Shown: piece by piece, positions 21,477 through 33,543 of the stretch | Layout of the letters: each line of letters begins with the position of its first letter | Numbering within the stretch: position 1 is the stretch's first letter | Assembly: GCA_037501455.1 (NCBI GenBank) | Contig: CM074865.1 | Location: 5,281,001 to 5,345,000 of the forward strand | From: Lantana camara | Lineage: Eukaryota; Streptophyta; Magnoliopsida; Lamiales; Verbenaceae | Direction of reading: 5' to 3' | Length of the DNA: 64,000 nucleotides | Translations under genes and position numbers: made by a program | Notes under the pieces: generated by a model | Database searches by the model: none | What the model was told of the DNA's origin: nothing | What the model saw: the letters and a program-made list of their open reading frames with translations, nothing else

Positions 21477-21947
21477 TGTGTGAATTTTGAGTGGAAATTG
21501 AGAGGGGGAGAGGAAATTAGGGGGGTTTTGGGCGGTGGTTGTAGGTGGGATTGTACGTTAATCAATGTGTGTAGGTCCATAGTCACCTTAGTTATAATGA
21601 CAACAACAAAAAATTTGTGGGGGGTGGTTGTTTTGGCAATTTACGTGTTGTGATTATCTGTTGAGTTTAGTATTTGCATAATTGATGCAGAAGAGCATGA
21701 TCTTTCTCTGCCAAGAACAAGGATGAAGTTTAAGAATCTTGACATCAAGGGGCAAGACTAGATTTTCACAAACTATAAAGGCTAATTCTCGTGCTTTCTT
21801 GTGGTGAAAGTTTCGATTTTACTGCAAATATACATGTAATCTGGTTTTATGTGGTTCTTAGACTAGTATACCGAGATTTGCAACCATTTGTAACAATTTG
21901 CCATGATTTCTTGATTTCATACTGTAATGATCCTGATATCAGTGCAG

Positions 21948-22423
21948 ATGAGCCGTTCTCCCGTCTTCAGGGCCATGCTCGAGAACGAAATGGATGAAAG
22001 CATAAGCAGGACCATCAAAATCAGTGATGACTGATGTGTAATACGATGCCCTTCGCGCATTTGTTAACTATCTGTACACAGCTGAAGCTTGCCTTGATGA
22101 ACACATGGCCTGTGATCTGTTAGTATTGGCTGAAAAATACCAAGTAAAGCATCTCAAGACTTATTGTGAGAAGTATCTCATGTCCAGATTGAATTGGGAG
22201 AATTTCGCTCGCTTACTACGCTTTTGCTTACCAGCACGGCTCGAAGAGCTTACTCGATGCAGCATTGTCTTTGATAATGGACAATATGGACAAACTCAAT
22301 AAGCAGGAAGAGTATATCGAGCTCGTGGAGAAGGACCCTCGTGTCGTGGTGGAGATTTACGAAGCTTATCTGTCGAAACAGGTGAATACCGCTGCAAGTA
22401 AAGATTCAACTGTGAAATCGTAG
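21948..22423 (+). pseudogene. BTB/POZ domain protein fragment (At4g08455-like)
   Basis: A splice-acceptor-like GTGCAG at 21942-21947 opens an exon-like region reading MSRSPVFRAMLENEMDES, then KISD. After a frameshift near 22028 it continues through the LYTAEACLDEHMACDLL and AEKYQVKHLKTYCEKYL motifs of BTB proteins. A second shift near 22203 leads to LAYYAFAYQHGSKSLLDAAL and EIYEAYLSKQVNTAA before a TAG at 22421. The sequence closely follows the C-terminal two thirds of At4g08455-type proteins, which adapt substrates to cullin-3 ligases. The first exon with the BTB start is not seen nearby. Two frameshifts and the missing 5' part make it a pseudogene. Confidence 0.75.
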
Positions 22424-23033
22424 CTTATAACTTGTTACGGAAAGAGGGCTTCTGAGAAATTTCGGTTGGAGTTGGGATTTTGACTGATTGTAGAGATTCT
22501 TGGCATGTAATTGAACTGAAGCAAGCAGTGTGCTACTGCAACTGCTATATGTATTTCAATCCATCTTTTGATTTATTTTGCCAAGATTTCGCTGTTAAGT
22601 TCGATTCGAAAGCTCTGTTTTCTCGTGGCTCGTTCGTTCGTCGATTTCATGTTCTTGGTTTTGAAGGTTTTTGTTACAGCATAAACAATCAGGGGCTCTT
22701 CTTGCCCCCAATGTCCAGATGCACAAGATGAAGTCTTCATGCATAAGAATGATTGAGAAATCATCTGAGAGCACAAATTATAAGTTTAAAATGTGAATCA
22801 GATAGTTTATGCACACACAAATCACAAAAAACTAAATCAAACAAAAGAAGATATTATTCGAGTCAAACTAAACCAAGAAAAAGACTCTGACTCAATCAAA
22901 CTCAAAACTACACTCGTATCTGGATTGCAACCGAAATTATACCTAAAACCTCATAATCTCACAGCAATCTCACACATCCAAAAACAAAAAAACACACACA
23001 CAATACAAAAACTACAAGAAATTTACAAAGCAT

Positions 23034-23504
23034 TCAAGATTGTCCTGTGAGCAGCATCATATCCTTAAACTCCTCAAAATCAACCAATCCATCCGAATTA
23101 GTATCATAAACCTCAATCATATGTCTGCAATCCCCTCCACACTCATCCAACAACCCTAATCTTGAAAGAGCAATCTGCAGCTCCTCACATGAAATGAAAC
23201 CATCCCCATTCAAATCAAAAACCCCGAAAGCCTTCCGAAGATCCCTCTCGAAGCTTTCATCTCCATCTCCTTCGCTCTTTTCCTGCTTGAAAACATCCCC
23301 CTTCATCAGACTCTCGTAAAAGAACACGAAGTTCGCATAATCCAGCTCCCCGTCTCCCACCAGCAGCTCAAGCTCCTCTCGTCTACCGGAAAAACCAATC
23401 ATGTCTAGAACCGAACCGAGCTCGTCCACCGTGACACGGCCGTCGCCATTTCTATCGAGCTTGTCGAAGATTCTTTGCAAGTAAACCGTGCTTAAAGAAG
23501 CCAT
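23034..23504 (-). CDS. Calmodulin-like calcium-binding protein
   Basis: This is a complete intronless gene of 156 residues, normal for plant CML proteins. EF-hand loops are DRNGDGRVTVDE (residues about 17-28), DLNGDGFISCEE (about 97-108) and DTNSDGLVDFEE (about 134-145), all with acidic ligands at positions 1, 3, 5 and 12. The second hand is degenerate (VGDGELDYANF), as in CML44/CML43-like proteins. It would bind three calcium ions and relay signals to targets in the cytosol or nucleus. A TATA box lies about 80 bases upstream. It is the clearest ordinary gene in the window. Confidence 0.92.
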   Translation of the reverse strand: MASLSTVYLQRIFDKLDRNGDGRVTVDELGSVLDMIGFSGRREELELLVGDGELDYANFVFFYESLMKGDVFKQEKSEGDGDESFERDLRKAFGVFDLNGDGFISCEELQIALSRLGLLDECGGDCRHMIEVYDTNSDGLVDFEEFKDMMLLTGQS

Positions 23505-23579
23505 TGTTTTTCTGTTTCTTGGAATACTATTTGATCAGTTGTTGCATGTATGTATGAACTCACAAGCCAAGAATAAGCG

Positions 23580-23592
23580 CATATATATAGAG
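23580..23592 (-). promoter_or_regulatory. TATA box of the calmodulin-like gene
   Basis: CTATATATATG on the minus strand lies about 80 bases before the start codon, a usual plant TATA distance once a short leader is allowed for. Confidence 0.6.
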
Positions 23593-23599
23593 AATGAGA

Positions 23600-25268
23600 A
23601 GGTCTTGTCATTATTTGTCCTCTAATTCTTGTTTATTATTAATCACATATTTTTTTATACTAAGTACATGCCTGTACGGCTTCGTGAAAGGACGACAGTG
23701 ACACTTGTGGCTGAGATTTTACAACTAGGGTTTAAGGAAACTTCCTGGAAATCTGATGTAATAAAAATAAGGTTAGGATATTCTTGTTTTTTTCTATTTT
23801 TCGAACAAGAACAGAAGAAGGGGTTTTCAATTTTCGTGGTGATCTGATAGGTATGATTTGGTGGTTGTTTTTATTTGGGGAGAGAAGAAGAAGGGTTCAT
23901 GTTGATCTGATAAGTATAATCCTTCATTCTTGTTTTTATTTGAGAATTATGGAGGTTGCCATACCTTCATGAATTGTGTAGATTTCTCCTTTTTGTCTTA
24001 TTAAATTTTTTGAGGTTATGTTTCAATGGGAGTTTATAGAATATCTTGGTGGTAGTTGTTAAATAAAAATTTAATTTTTGTAAAATGAACTGTATTTTTT
24101 ATTTTGAGGGAAACTTTAAAAATAACATTTTCTCGTAAAGTGTAGGATATATGTTTTGAAAAAAATAGTAAAATTGTAAATTTGACATACCAATTCAATC
24201 AATTCAGTGTTTTTGGTATTCGGGGATAAAATAGGATCGTATCTAAAAATGCACTTTTTGACCGAAATCCAGTTTTTTCCGCTAGAAACCCGACTTGATT
24301 TTACACGTGATGAAATTCTTGCAGGCAAAATTAGTTTAAGGTAAAAATGTGGATTAAATTGCTTAATTTTAAAGATACAGTCCTATTTTATTACCGAAAA
24401 ATAAAATATACCAAAAATGTTGAACTAATTGAGTTAGTATACCAAACTTGTAATTTCCCCCGTAAAAAATAAAACAAAATTATGTGTATTTTCGTATTAA
24501 TATTTTGTACGTTGTAGAGGAAAAAACAAATTGACCCCTGTATTATGGCCGATTTCTTTAACTTTTTATCCGAGCTTTCAAATGTTTTTAATATTATCAT
24601 CTTTACTTTGTTAAAATTTTCATCTCAGTCATTTAGGTATTAACACGTGTCTCATTTGTTAGAAATGAGACACGTGTTAACACCTAAATGATCGAAATGA
24701 CAATTCAAAATTTTTTATAAAATACATATAACAATCTAAAAACATTTAAAAGTTCACATTAAAAATTAAAAAAACGATCATAATATAAAGGTAAGTTATA
24801 TTTTCGTATGAGTAAGTTCATGCAAGCTGATGTTACGTAAAAGGACCTTCCCCGAAGCTGGTTGCAAAAGAACAAATCTTGCAAGTTAACACCTATAATA
24901 CGGCTTTCTAAGATCAGAACAGACAGAATTCAGCCTCAAATGACAGCTTCTTAACTATAAATTATTTTTATGGTAAATACTTGGAAGATTAACATCTGGG
25001 TAATTCTAATCGAGGGGGCGAGTGTTTTACACTTGCCGCGTGGTTGGTGGAAAATTTAGGGAGAGTGACCAATAACATAGCAAGTGTAATTCACTTGCCT
25101 TTTTAATTGGTTGGGTTCGGCCAAGCCGAGTCTGAGCTAAAATTTTCCTTAACATTTGACATTCGTGTTTGTGGTGATGCTTGAACTTACTCAAATTAGC
25201 TTAATGTTTGAAGGTGAATTACATTAAAAATGTTTTTCAAAAAATGTAATATATATATATAGATATGC
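23600..25268. other. AT-rich intergenic DNA
   Basis: No gene is supported; the frames seen are short and of low complexity. A foldback element lies at about 24525-24800. A stretch near 25010-25110 (CGAGTGTTTTACACTTGCC) recurs loosely at 40495-40590. Confidence 0.5.
24525..24800. repeat. Foldback (MITE-like) element
   Basis: The centre is a near-perfect inverted repeat of about 30 bases per arm (ATTAACACGTGTCTCATTT and its inverse) with a short loop at about 24660. Weaker inverted similarity continues outward (AAATGTTTTTA on both arms). Target duplication not resolved. Confidence 0.65.
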
Positions 25269-25284
25269 ATACATATGAAAATAT

Positions 25285-27677
25285 TCGTTCTACAAGAAAT
25301 TCTTCACACATTACACCGGTCGAACGACAGACGCGCTGGGATGATTCTAAAGCTTGATTTAGAGAAAGCGTATGATAAAATTCGGTGGGATTTCTTAGCG
25401 GAAACTCTGGAATTTTTTGAGTTCTCTCAAATTACGATTAAACTCATCATGAATGCGATCAAGTGCATCGAGCCGGAAATCCTTTGGAATGGGGCGCCTA
25501 CGGAGGGGATCAAAACCTCCTGCGGGATACGGCAAGGAGACCCTCTCTCTCCATATCTATTTGTTCTTTGTTTGGAACGATTAACATATCTCATTGAGGA
25601 AGCGGTGATAAAGGGCGACTGGCAGCCAATCAGAGCGAGCAAGAACGGAGTCGAAATTTCACACCTTTTGTTCGCGGACGACATCATATTGGGAGCAAAG
25701 GCCACGGTTAAAGATGCTATATGTGTGAAGCAGGTCATCCAAACTTTCTGCATGGCCTCGGGACTAACTCTCAACAACAGAAAGTCTCAAGTTCTGTTTG
25801 GGCAGCGAGTTCCCTTGGAAGTGCAATAACAGATCTGTAGTGTTCTTGAGATAGCTAGCACAGATAATCTCGGAAAATACTTGGGTGTTAAGTTTAACTT
25901 CGGCAGGAACCAACGGGATGTTTTTGGGTCGGTAATCGAGAAGGTGGAAACGAGGTTGTCAGGATGGAAATCTCGCACTTTGAATCTCGCGGGGAGAGTT
26001 ACGCTCATCAAGTCAGTAACTAATGCAATCCCGGTTTACCAGATGCATACCAATTGGTTCCCTAACTATGTTTGCGAGAAACTTGATCGGTTAAATCGAA
26101 GCTTCCTTTGGGCTACGGATTCAACCAAGAAACGAACACATCTAGTCAGGTGGGAGACGGTTGTGAAGCGGAAGGAGGATGGTGGGCTTGGCATCAAAGA
26201 AGCTCGCAAAATGAATATCGCCTTGTTGGCTAAGACGGGCTGGCGTCTGATCCGGGGTGAGAATACAACTTGGGGTCGGATTTTCCAAGAAAAATATCTG
26301 AAAGGGGAAGATATCCTAGAGCATACACCGAAAATTACAGCCTCGAAAACATGGAAAGGTATCACACGCAGCATAAGGGAACTAGAACCTTGCTGCCGCT
26401 GGCGAGTTGGAAGAGGAGATAACATTTGGCTTTGGGACTATAGATGGCTTTCGAAGGAGACCCTAAGGAACCGATTGGGTGGAATGATAGATACTATTGA
26501 TGAAGATAGAGTGGTAAGCGATATTATCAACTCAACAAGGGATTGGGACCTTAAGGACCTGAGCACTACATTGCCGGACCAGGTAAAGAAGGAGATCATG
26601 GCAATGCCGATACCTTCCAGAGATGGTGACGATAGGCTGATTTGGACGGGCTGCAGCTCGGGTAAGTTCTCAGTTAAGTCTGCATATGCAATGCTGCTAC
26701 CGAGAACTACTAATAGGGACGAGGCTTGGAAAAAACTTTGGAAAATCCCATGTCCAGAGAAGATCAGATTATTCCTTTGGCTGTTCAAACACAATAGTCT
26801 CCTCACCAATGCTCTGAAGTCCGATAGGAGATTTGGGAACTCAGACAGGTGCTCTAGGTGCCAAAGTGATCGGGAAGACACGGTACACCTTTTGAAAAAT
26901 TGTCATTATGCAGCGAGGATTTGGGAGCTATGTGTCGACCACTCTACATACATGAAGATTATGAGTATGGGACAGGCAGATTGGTTGGAAAAACTTATCC
27001 AGGCAGACTGTAAACACAGGCTAAACTCTAATCTGCCTTGGTGGGTAATTGTGCTGGCGGTGGTGTGGAATATATGGAAGGCGCGCAACAGTTTCGAGTA
27101 TCAACAAGCCACCTTACCTCGCAACGTCGTTTTCAATAATATAAAGCAGCTTGCCACGAATATAATGGGAACTTTGGATACGAAGGCGAGTCAAATGAGT
27201 AATGAGAGGGGGAAGATGACGTGGCACGCTCCGGCCTCAGGTTGGGTTAAGCTAAATGTAGATGACAGCTTTTTCGAGAGCAAGCAGCATGCATCCGCAG
27301 GAGGATTGATCAGGAATTCAAACGGGGAGTGGATCATTGGCTACGCTCTAAAGCTGGGTTGTATCCCGATTAATCTAGCAGAATTGCTTGGCCTTCGCAA
27401 AGGGCTTGAGATAGCTTGGGAGAGAAGATTTCATAAGATTGAAGTTGAAATTGATTCGGCCACGGTACTGAATTGGGTGACAACTGAAGAGATGGAAGAT
27501 CATCCATGGAGGAACATTATCGAGGACTGTCGTCGGCTCATTCACATGCCTTGGGATATCAAAATCCATCATATCTATAGAGAGAAGAATGAGAGTGCTG
27601 ATCGGCTTGCTAAGATGGGTCACTCAATTGAGAATGATTGCATGATTTGGGAGGATCCGCCAGCTCTGTTTGTTTAG
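25285..27677 (+). pseudogene. LINE ORF2 remnant: reverse transcriptase, zf-RVT and RNase H
   Basis: One frame runs throughout with a single TAA at 25827-25829. The reverse transcriptase starts mid-domain (DLEKAYDKIRWDFL), with GIRQGDPLSPYLF and the catalytic FADD box. Next come the thumb region (KYLGVKF, GRVTLIKSV, WGTD-like) and the zf-RVT domain (KIRLFLWLF, CSRCQSDREDTVHLLKNC). RNase H follows (LNVDDSFF, ELLGLRKGLE, IDSATVLNW, ESADRLAKMG). The usual VDGS motif reads VDDS. The few lesions suggest a fairly recent insertion. It cannot move itself, lacking the endonuclease part. Confidence 0.88.
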
Positions 27678-27763
27678 GGAGTCTGCCCTGTTCTTGTTTT
27701 TTTTTTGGGTTTTGTTCTTTTGTTTTGTGCCCGTTCTTGGGCCTCTGTCCGACCAAAAAAAAA
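25285..27763 (+). mobile_element. 5'-truncated L1-type LINE with poly(A) tail
   Basis: A 16-bp duplication, ATACATA(T/C)GAAAATAT, flanks it (25269-25284 and 27764-27779, one mismatch). The 3' end is a run of nine to ten A. The 5' part, including the endonuclease domain, is missing, the usual result of incomplete target-primed reverse transcription. Confidence 0.9.
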
Positions 27764-27779
27764 ATACATACGAAAATAT

Positions 27780-29270
27780 GAGATTGATTCATGTTAATAT
27801 TGGATCACACTTATGAATTCGGCACGATAATTTTGTTAAAACGATATGTAGAATTGTACGGTTAAACTTTTCGACAAGATCACCTGAATAGTTCGTCGAA
27901 TCACCCCATAAAAAGCGTGACAAATGCTTCTTAGTAGTCATAACTAGAATTCATAGTTTTCTTCAAGGATTGGGAAGAAAAATTATCTTGATTGAGTTTA
28001 CTAGATTTTATTTGAAATAACACTGGAATTCATGCGGTTTTGTTTAAATAAATTAGAGAAATTTGTATCTGACTACCATATATTTCAGTTTAATTAGAAC
28101 GCAATTCATCTAAATTGAGAAATTATATTTTCGTCCCTACAAGTCTTGTTTGGTTTGAGATCTCTAACTGAATTTTTAAAAGTACACTTATACCCCTGAC
28201 GGTTTATATGAGTATTACACTGAATATGCGACCAAAATTACAAAATCATCCATAAAATTTACAAATATTGACCTAACAATACTTATAAATTATGAATTTA
28301 ACAACACAGTCCGAAGAATCACAAATCAATTAAAAAGATCGGGGGTATTTTTGGAATGATATATCGGAACCCCAATAGACGTCAAAGACCACAAATGATT
28401 TTCAAAAGTAATAAACTAAAATATAATTTTTTGATTTAGATAGATTATATTATAATTAGACCTAAATACGCACAGTAGTTAGATGTAAATTTTCCGGTAA
28501 ATTACTATCAAAGTGCATTTAATTAATTTTTGGTACAATCACATACTCCATTTGGTCAATATCAAATTGGCCCATTAAAACTTGCAAAATGCTACAGTGG
28601 CCCCAGATGTTGTTGGGCCGATTAAAGATCCTTTAATTTGCTCCATTATTGGAAAGAATCTTACGACAATCGAATCTTATTATAGATATTCTTTAGGACT
28701 TAGATCATTACAATCAATCTTATTTTAGATATTCTATAAGACTTACATCATTAATATCAAATTCAAATCCAATGAAGATTCGAGAACTCAATTAAATGTT
28801 GGAACTAAGTCACATTTCTATGTATAATATTTGAATGTTCGAATACGAGTACATCGTATCTTTATAAGGTTACATCATATAGCAACTATTTTGGTCAAAT
28901 TTTTAATAGTTAATCAAAATTTTATGAAGTTAATTAGCATCAAGAACGAGTACATCGTATCTTGATACAATTATATCACATAACAACTATTTTGGTCAAA
29001 TTTTTAATAGTTAATCAAATATTTATAAAGTTTGAATTAGCATCAAGAATTCTATAAATTTCAAAACGTGCAAACCTAAACATATGGAACATACTCTACT
29101 CCTTCATGCATTAATATTTTATATATAAACTTTATCAACATAAAAAATAATATCAACAATATTATTCCGCGGTATTACCCTAATCTTTCCGAAACCCGTT
29201 GTTGTTGTGGCTCTTACTTTCGTCTTAATTCACAATTTTCTTCCAATTTTATCGTTATCTTTCTCAACGA
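27780..29270. other. AT-rich intergenic DNA with a foldback element
   Basis: No gene is supported. Bases about 28060-28500 have degenerate inverted ends (TTTGTATCTGACTACC and inverse TTTACATCTAACTACT) and flanks sharing TAAATTA, so may be a decayed MITE. Direct near-repeats of a TTTTGGTCAAATTTTTAATA stretch lie at about 28890 and 28995. Confidence 0.45.
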
Positions 29271-29274
29271 CTCC

Positions 29275-29590
29275 AAATCAGCTCAGATGACTTATGACCA
29301 GACTCAAGATTCAGCAATCAGCCCAACACGTAGATAAGGTCGGAATCCCAAACCATGAACAGATAAGTTCTTGGGAGTTTGAGAAGATAAGGCAAACTAG
29401 AGAAGAAGGAAGATCGTAGCAACTCCCCAAATTCCCCTAAGTCCCCATATTTTATAAATACTACCTTGAGATATGACGAATTAACCTTTTCGTCTGATCT
29501 CTTGATTAATCTTTCTGAAACCCTGAGAAAAAAGAGATTAATTTTTAAGGATTTTGGGCTGGATGGTCAATATATATATACACACTCCAA
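29275..29590. repeat. Diverged copy of a copia-type LTR
   Basis: This resembles, in order, the outer solo LTR at 32312-32510 and 37554-37714: GATAAGGTCGGAA, AACAGATAAGTT-TTGGGA, GAAGGAAGAT, CCTTGAGATATGACGAA and the GATTAAT...TTGGGCTGG ending. Ends and target duplication are not clear. Confidence 0.55.
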
Positions 29591-29599
29591 AATAGTTAG

Positions 29600-30690
29600 A
29601 GAGATTCAAATTTGGATTATTATCCTGGAAAAAGAACCCTTTAGTTTTAAAGACACTCATTTTTATTTTTATTTTGTTCAAGAGTTTGGTGATGGGGATT
29701 AAATTCATAGAGTTCACACTTCACACCTAGACTAATAGTGTTCACACTTGTATACATATATAGTTTGTGACGACAAAATCTGTCAAAGATTCCTAGCCAA
29801 CTTGCCAACATTCCCAAATTTCTCAAGTTTGAATTTCTTTTGGGCCTTTGGCATTATCAGAATTCAAACTAGACAACCCTTTCAACAAGTATCACTTCTG
29901 TCCTACTATTATGGTGGTACGTTTTTTTATAATATCATTTTACCATGTTATATCATATCGAATACTTATTATCAGACACTCCTCACATGAAAAATCAAAA
30001 AATAATTTGCCGTGTTGTATCATGTCCAATACTCGTTGTCTGACACTACTCACGTGAAAAATTTAAGAAAAAATTCATATTATCATATATATGTTGTATT
30101 ATATCCGTGTTGTCGTGTCTGTATCAGTACATTATAGCTGTCTAACTATTTATTATTCTTAAATTTTTAATGAATAACCCAAAAAGAAGAGGATAATATT
30201 GAGATGATTCTCATATCTCAATCCCATTGTGGGATTCAAAATCCAAGGAGTCATTTCTTGTCTCATTTGGATTTAGTCCAACGCGTTTCTACATGACCAT
30301 AGCTAATTAATTCTACAAGCTAGTAATATGTATCATTATTACTTATAATTCTGAGTTCCAACCTATCAAACTATCTAAGTATAAAGCTTTGTATATCAAT
30401 GATAAATGTATTATTAAAGATTTAAATATAAAATCTTTATAATAACGAATTACTAACCTATCTCACTTTATACTAGTTATTAATAATATATGTTCATTAC
30501 AATAACCCAGAAAGAAAATGGCCATATATAAAGGCCAATATAAGACTTGCTAATATATATATATCTATCAAGTAGTTCTTACTAATATCTTTACAAAAAA
30601 AAGTAATTGGTCGAAAAGGATGACACGTTAGATTTCTTAAATAAGATCTAGATCTAAATTAATAGTATCTTTATATTTACACCTTATGTG
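29600..30690. other. AT-rich upstream flank of gene B unit
   Basis: No gene is seen. Parts (TTGAGATGATTCTC, ATATATGTTCATTACAA, TGGCCATATATAA) recur in the same order at 46480-46600, upstream of the deleted copy F, showing unit duplication. A CACGTGAAAAATTTAAGAAAAA-like dispersed repeat near 29990-30130 is also seen near 41300 and 55850. Confidence 0.5.
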
Positions 30691-30694
30691 ATCG

Positions 30695-31125
30695 ATTGGG
30701 TAATTATAATTCGTACTCCCTTACATCAAAATATTACATAACCTATCCTTTCAAGTTTAAAAATTTACAAATGAATCCATTCTGGTAGGCTTTTTCACAA
30801 AATTCCTTGTATTATATTAACTATATTTCACCACTAATGAGTTCCTCTCAACAATCCACACATCATTCTCAAGTGGCAAACAAGTAAGTTATGAAGGTGT
30901 TTTTTGAGAGTCAACGCATGATTCGTTTGTAAATTGACATTCATGATTATTTTTTTTTTTCTCTCAATTAGCTGTGGAGAACTAATTAGTGGTGAAATAT
31001 AGTCAATTCAAGAATGATTTTGTAAAAATCCAACCCGAATGGATTCATCTGTAATTTTTCAAACTTAAAAGGATAAGTTTTGTAATATTTTCATTAAAGG
31101 AATACGAGTCGTAATTACTCAATCT
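30695..31125. repeat. Foldback MITE of about 430 bp
   Basis: The arms (about 170 bases) are inverted copies at roughly 85% identity: GATTGGGTAATTATAATTCG on the left against GATTGAGTAATTACGACTCG read from the right. Both arms share AATCCATTC and ATATTTCACCACTAAT. It is non-coding. Flanking duplication not resolved. Confidence 0.7.
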
Positions 31126-31241
31126 CACATGTTGCTTAAACTTAAGCAACCCATTAATTAATTCATAATATATTGTAATTAATGCCACAATTAAAAATTT
31201 AGTAGGACCCAAAAATAAACAATTAAAAATTAAGTTGAGAA

Positions 31242-31339
31242 TGACGTATGCATTATTACGTCATGTTCCAGCCATTCATATGATGCCACGTGTACAACTT
31301 CTAGACCTCTTTCATTAATAGTTAAAGTACCTATTTAAG
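31242..31339 (+). promoter_or_regulatory. Putative promoter of small gene B
   Basis: An as-1-like pair (TGACG at 31242-31246, ACGTCA at 31258-31263) and a CACGTG G-box (31287-31292) precede TATTTAAG (31332-31339), about 60 bases before the ATG at 31400. The as-1-like pair also survives before deleted copies F and G. Confidence 0.55.
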
Positions 31340-31399
31340 TAGCCTTCGCGTGCTTCAACAACACTTGCTTCTTTAATCAGAGAATATAACAGGAAATTA

Positions 31400-31618
31400 A
31401 TGGTGGCGGAAACAGAGGACCACGGCGGAGCACCGGCGGCGGTGGCGGCGTTCCCGCCGTTCAAGGCGAAGAAAGGGAGCGTTTTTCCGGCGAGGAGGAA
31501 GTTGGTGAAGACAATGATCTTTCATTCGATTGTTTCATTTTTCTTCAAGAAAGCTGATCAGCCAAACAGAGCCTTACCGATCAAGAAGAAGAAGAAAGCT
31601 CTATTTCCACTCCCTTGA
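31400..31618 (+). CDS. Small basic protein, KGSVFP family, copy B
   Basis: This is a 72-residue single-exon gene. Its order of parts matches copy A: an EDHGG start, an Ala/Pro stretch, KAKKGSVFPARRK, a hydrophobic segment (IFHSIVSFFF), a DQPNRALP motif, lysines and a terminal LFPLP. It differs from A, C, D and E in the N-terminus (VAETE in place of APPE) and in the middle, so it is a distinct B-type paralogue. Remnants of B-type genes stand before copies D and E too. No known domain, signal peptide or clear membrane helix is visible. Function unknown. Confidence 0.75.
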   Translation: MVAETEDHGGAPAAVAAFPPFKAKKGSVFPARRKLVKTMIFHSIVSFFFKKADQPNRALPIKKKKKALFPLP

Positions 31619-32306
31619 AAAATTATTTGTAATATTTCCCATTTTAATTATTTTTGTATAAATTGTTTGATTTTTCTTAATAGTATGTAAAAATTCATAT
31701 ATTTCATTGAATCATTTCCACTTGTTGTACTATTGATATCTTCTAATTAATTAATTCCTACTTCTACTACTATATTAATTGATAAATTTCATTATTGGTG
31801 TTGAATACAGTTATATAAAGTGTCTCTAGACCACATGGATATAAAGATATTTTTTATTTAAAAAAAAAAAAAGTTGATATTCATAAATATTCGACATAAA
31901 AATATAATTTTTTTAAAAGCGTTACCCTCGAAAAAATAATGCGTGGGTAATTTCTTATCGGTTAAGACTTAAGACCGTTCAAAGAATTATATTTATGTAA
32001 GGTGGAGGCATAAATTATTGTGGGGCCTATTTCTAAATATTTTAATCAAAAGGATGGATTGATAGACTTGTTTTGTTGAGGAGACGAAATATCCATTTTA
32101 TAAACTTTACATACCTAAATAAAGAATTACAAAGTATTATAGACACATGTACATAAAAAAATAATTATTTATCAAAATATAAAATCTCATGACCGGTTCA
32201 TGAACTTCCGAACATGAATGATTCGGCTCGAGTTTGGTTTCAAAACTTTACGAGCGAATCTCAATCGAACTCAAATTTCTGTCAAGTTAACTGCTCGTTA
32301 AGGATG
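31619..32306 (+). other. 3' flank of gene B
   Basis: No gene is seen. Bases 31619-31810 match the flanks at 113-170/1549-1730, 47300-47409/48087-48150 and 50690-50730, defining the B-type 3' flank. Confidence 0.55.
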
Positions 32307-33207
32307 GGTACTGTTGGGGACATACCTACCTAACTCAAGGTTCAGCCCACTACGTGGATAAGGTCGGAAGCTCAAATCACTAAATGAAGGAGAACAAATA
32401 AGTTATTGGGAATTTGAGCAGATAAGGCAAGCTAGGGAGGAAGGAAGATTGTAACAACTCCAATATGAAGAGATAATTCGCATCTTTTTATAAGAAATAA
32501 CGTGAATAAGTGACACCTTTGAGGGGTGGACTGGTACTTCGAACAATTTCTGGTATTCATCCTTTACAACGCAATTCACGGTAAGATAGATAAGCTACAC
32601 TAACTTGTCTACCTTACAACTCATACAAAAGAAAGGTATTACCTAGTGTCTGGAACTAATAGAAGAAAGTATCAGACAGTGTTATCCAGACTCTAGAACT
32701 AACAGAAGAAAGTACCAGAGATTACAAAACGCACAAAGCTAATAACTGGAACGCCCGGTACCAGTACCACGGTCAAGTCCATTGGAACGCCCGGTAACAA
32801 CTGTACCACGAGTCAAGCCCCACACGAACGCCTGATACTAACACCACGGTCAAGTTCCAGAGAAGCGAACGTACAGGGAAAAACACCCAAAAGAGTGGAC
32901 GCCTCAGCGTGCATTGCTCCTTTTAATTGCTTGAATATATAGCCAACACTTTAGGGTTTCCTTCCAGCATATAATTAAATACTTTCCTTTGGACTTGTGA
33001 TCATTATCCTTCCATGCTTGATTCCAGATCATTCAAATATTGTTAATTGATATTTTTCTTTTTCTTTGAGAACATATCCTTGTCATAATTGACTCCTTCT
33101 GAAAATAATACAAGTACACACAAGGAAATCAAATCACGTAGATTAATTGAGGTTAATTCAAATCTATTTTCATCAAAGGAAACTAAATCATAAAGGATAT
33201 GTCAACA

Positions 33208-33222
33208 ATCTCCCCTTTTTTT
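33208..33222 (-). other. Polypurine tract of the miniature LTR element
   Basis: On the minus strand AAAAAAAGGGGAGAT directly precedes the TGTTGACA start of the 3' LTR, the normal place for plus-strand priming. Confidence 0.8.
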
Positions 33223-33460
33223 GTTGATGAAAATCATGAGTTGTCTTTATCTCCCCCTGTCTCAAGTATTGAGGCACTTAAGCTCCCCCTATCAATATGC
33301 TATAACTTTGTGTGCGAATGGTGCAACCTGCAAGAAGAGCTTGATAACAAATCATAGCAACATAGTTTAATAAAAGATAAGCAAGTTCAGAACATATTCC
33401 ACTTTAGCAATGAAATTTTGGATCAAAAAACAAGTGGTTAAACCTTGTGTTTTTGAAAAA

Positions 33461-33477
33461 CCTGCTCTAATACCAAT
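33461..33477 (-). other. Primer-binding site of the miniature LTR element
   Basis: On the minus strand TTGGTATTAGAGCAGG directly follows the LTR end. It matches the initiator tRNA-Met complement (TGGTATCAGAGC) with one change. Confidence 0.75.
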
Positions 33478-33543
33478 TGACACCTTTGAGGGGTGGACTG
33501 GTACTTCGAACAATTTCTGGTATTTGATAAAACAAAGTACCAG

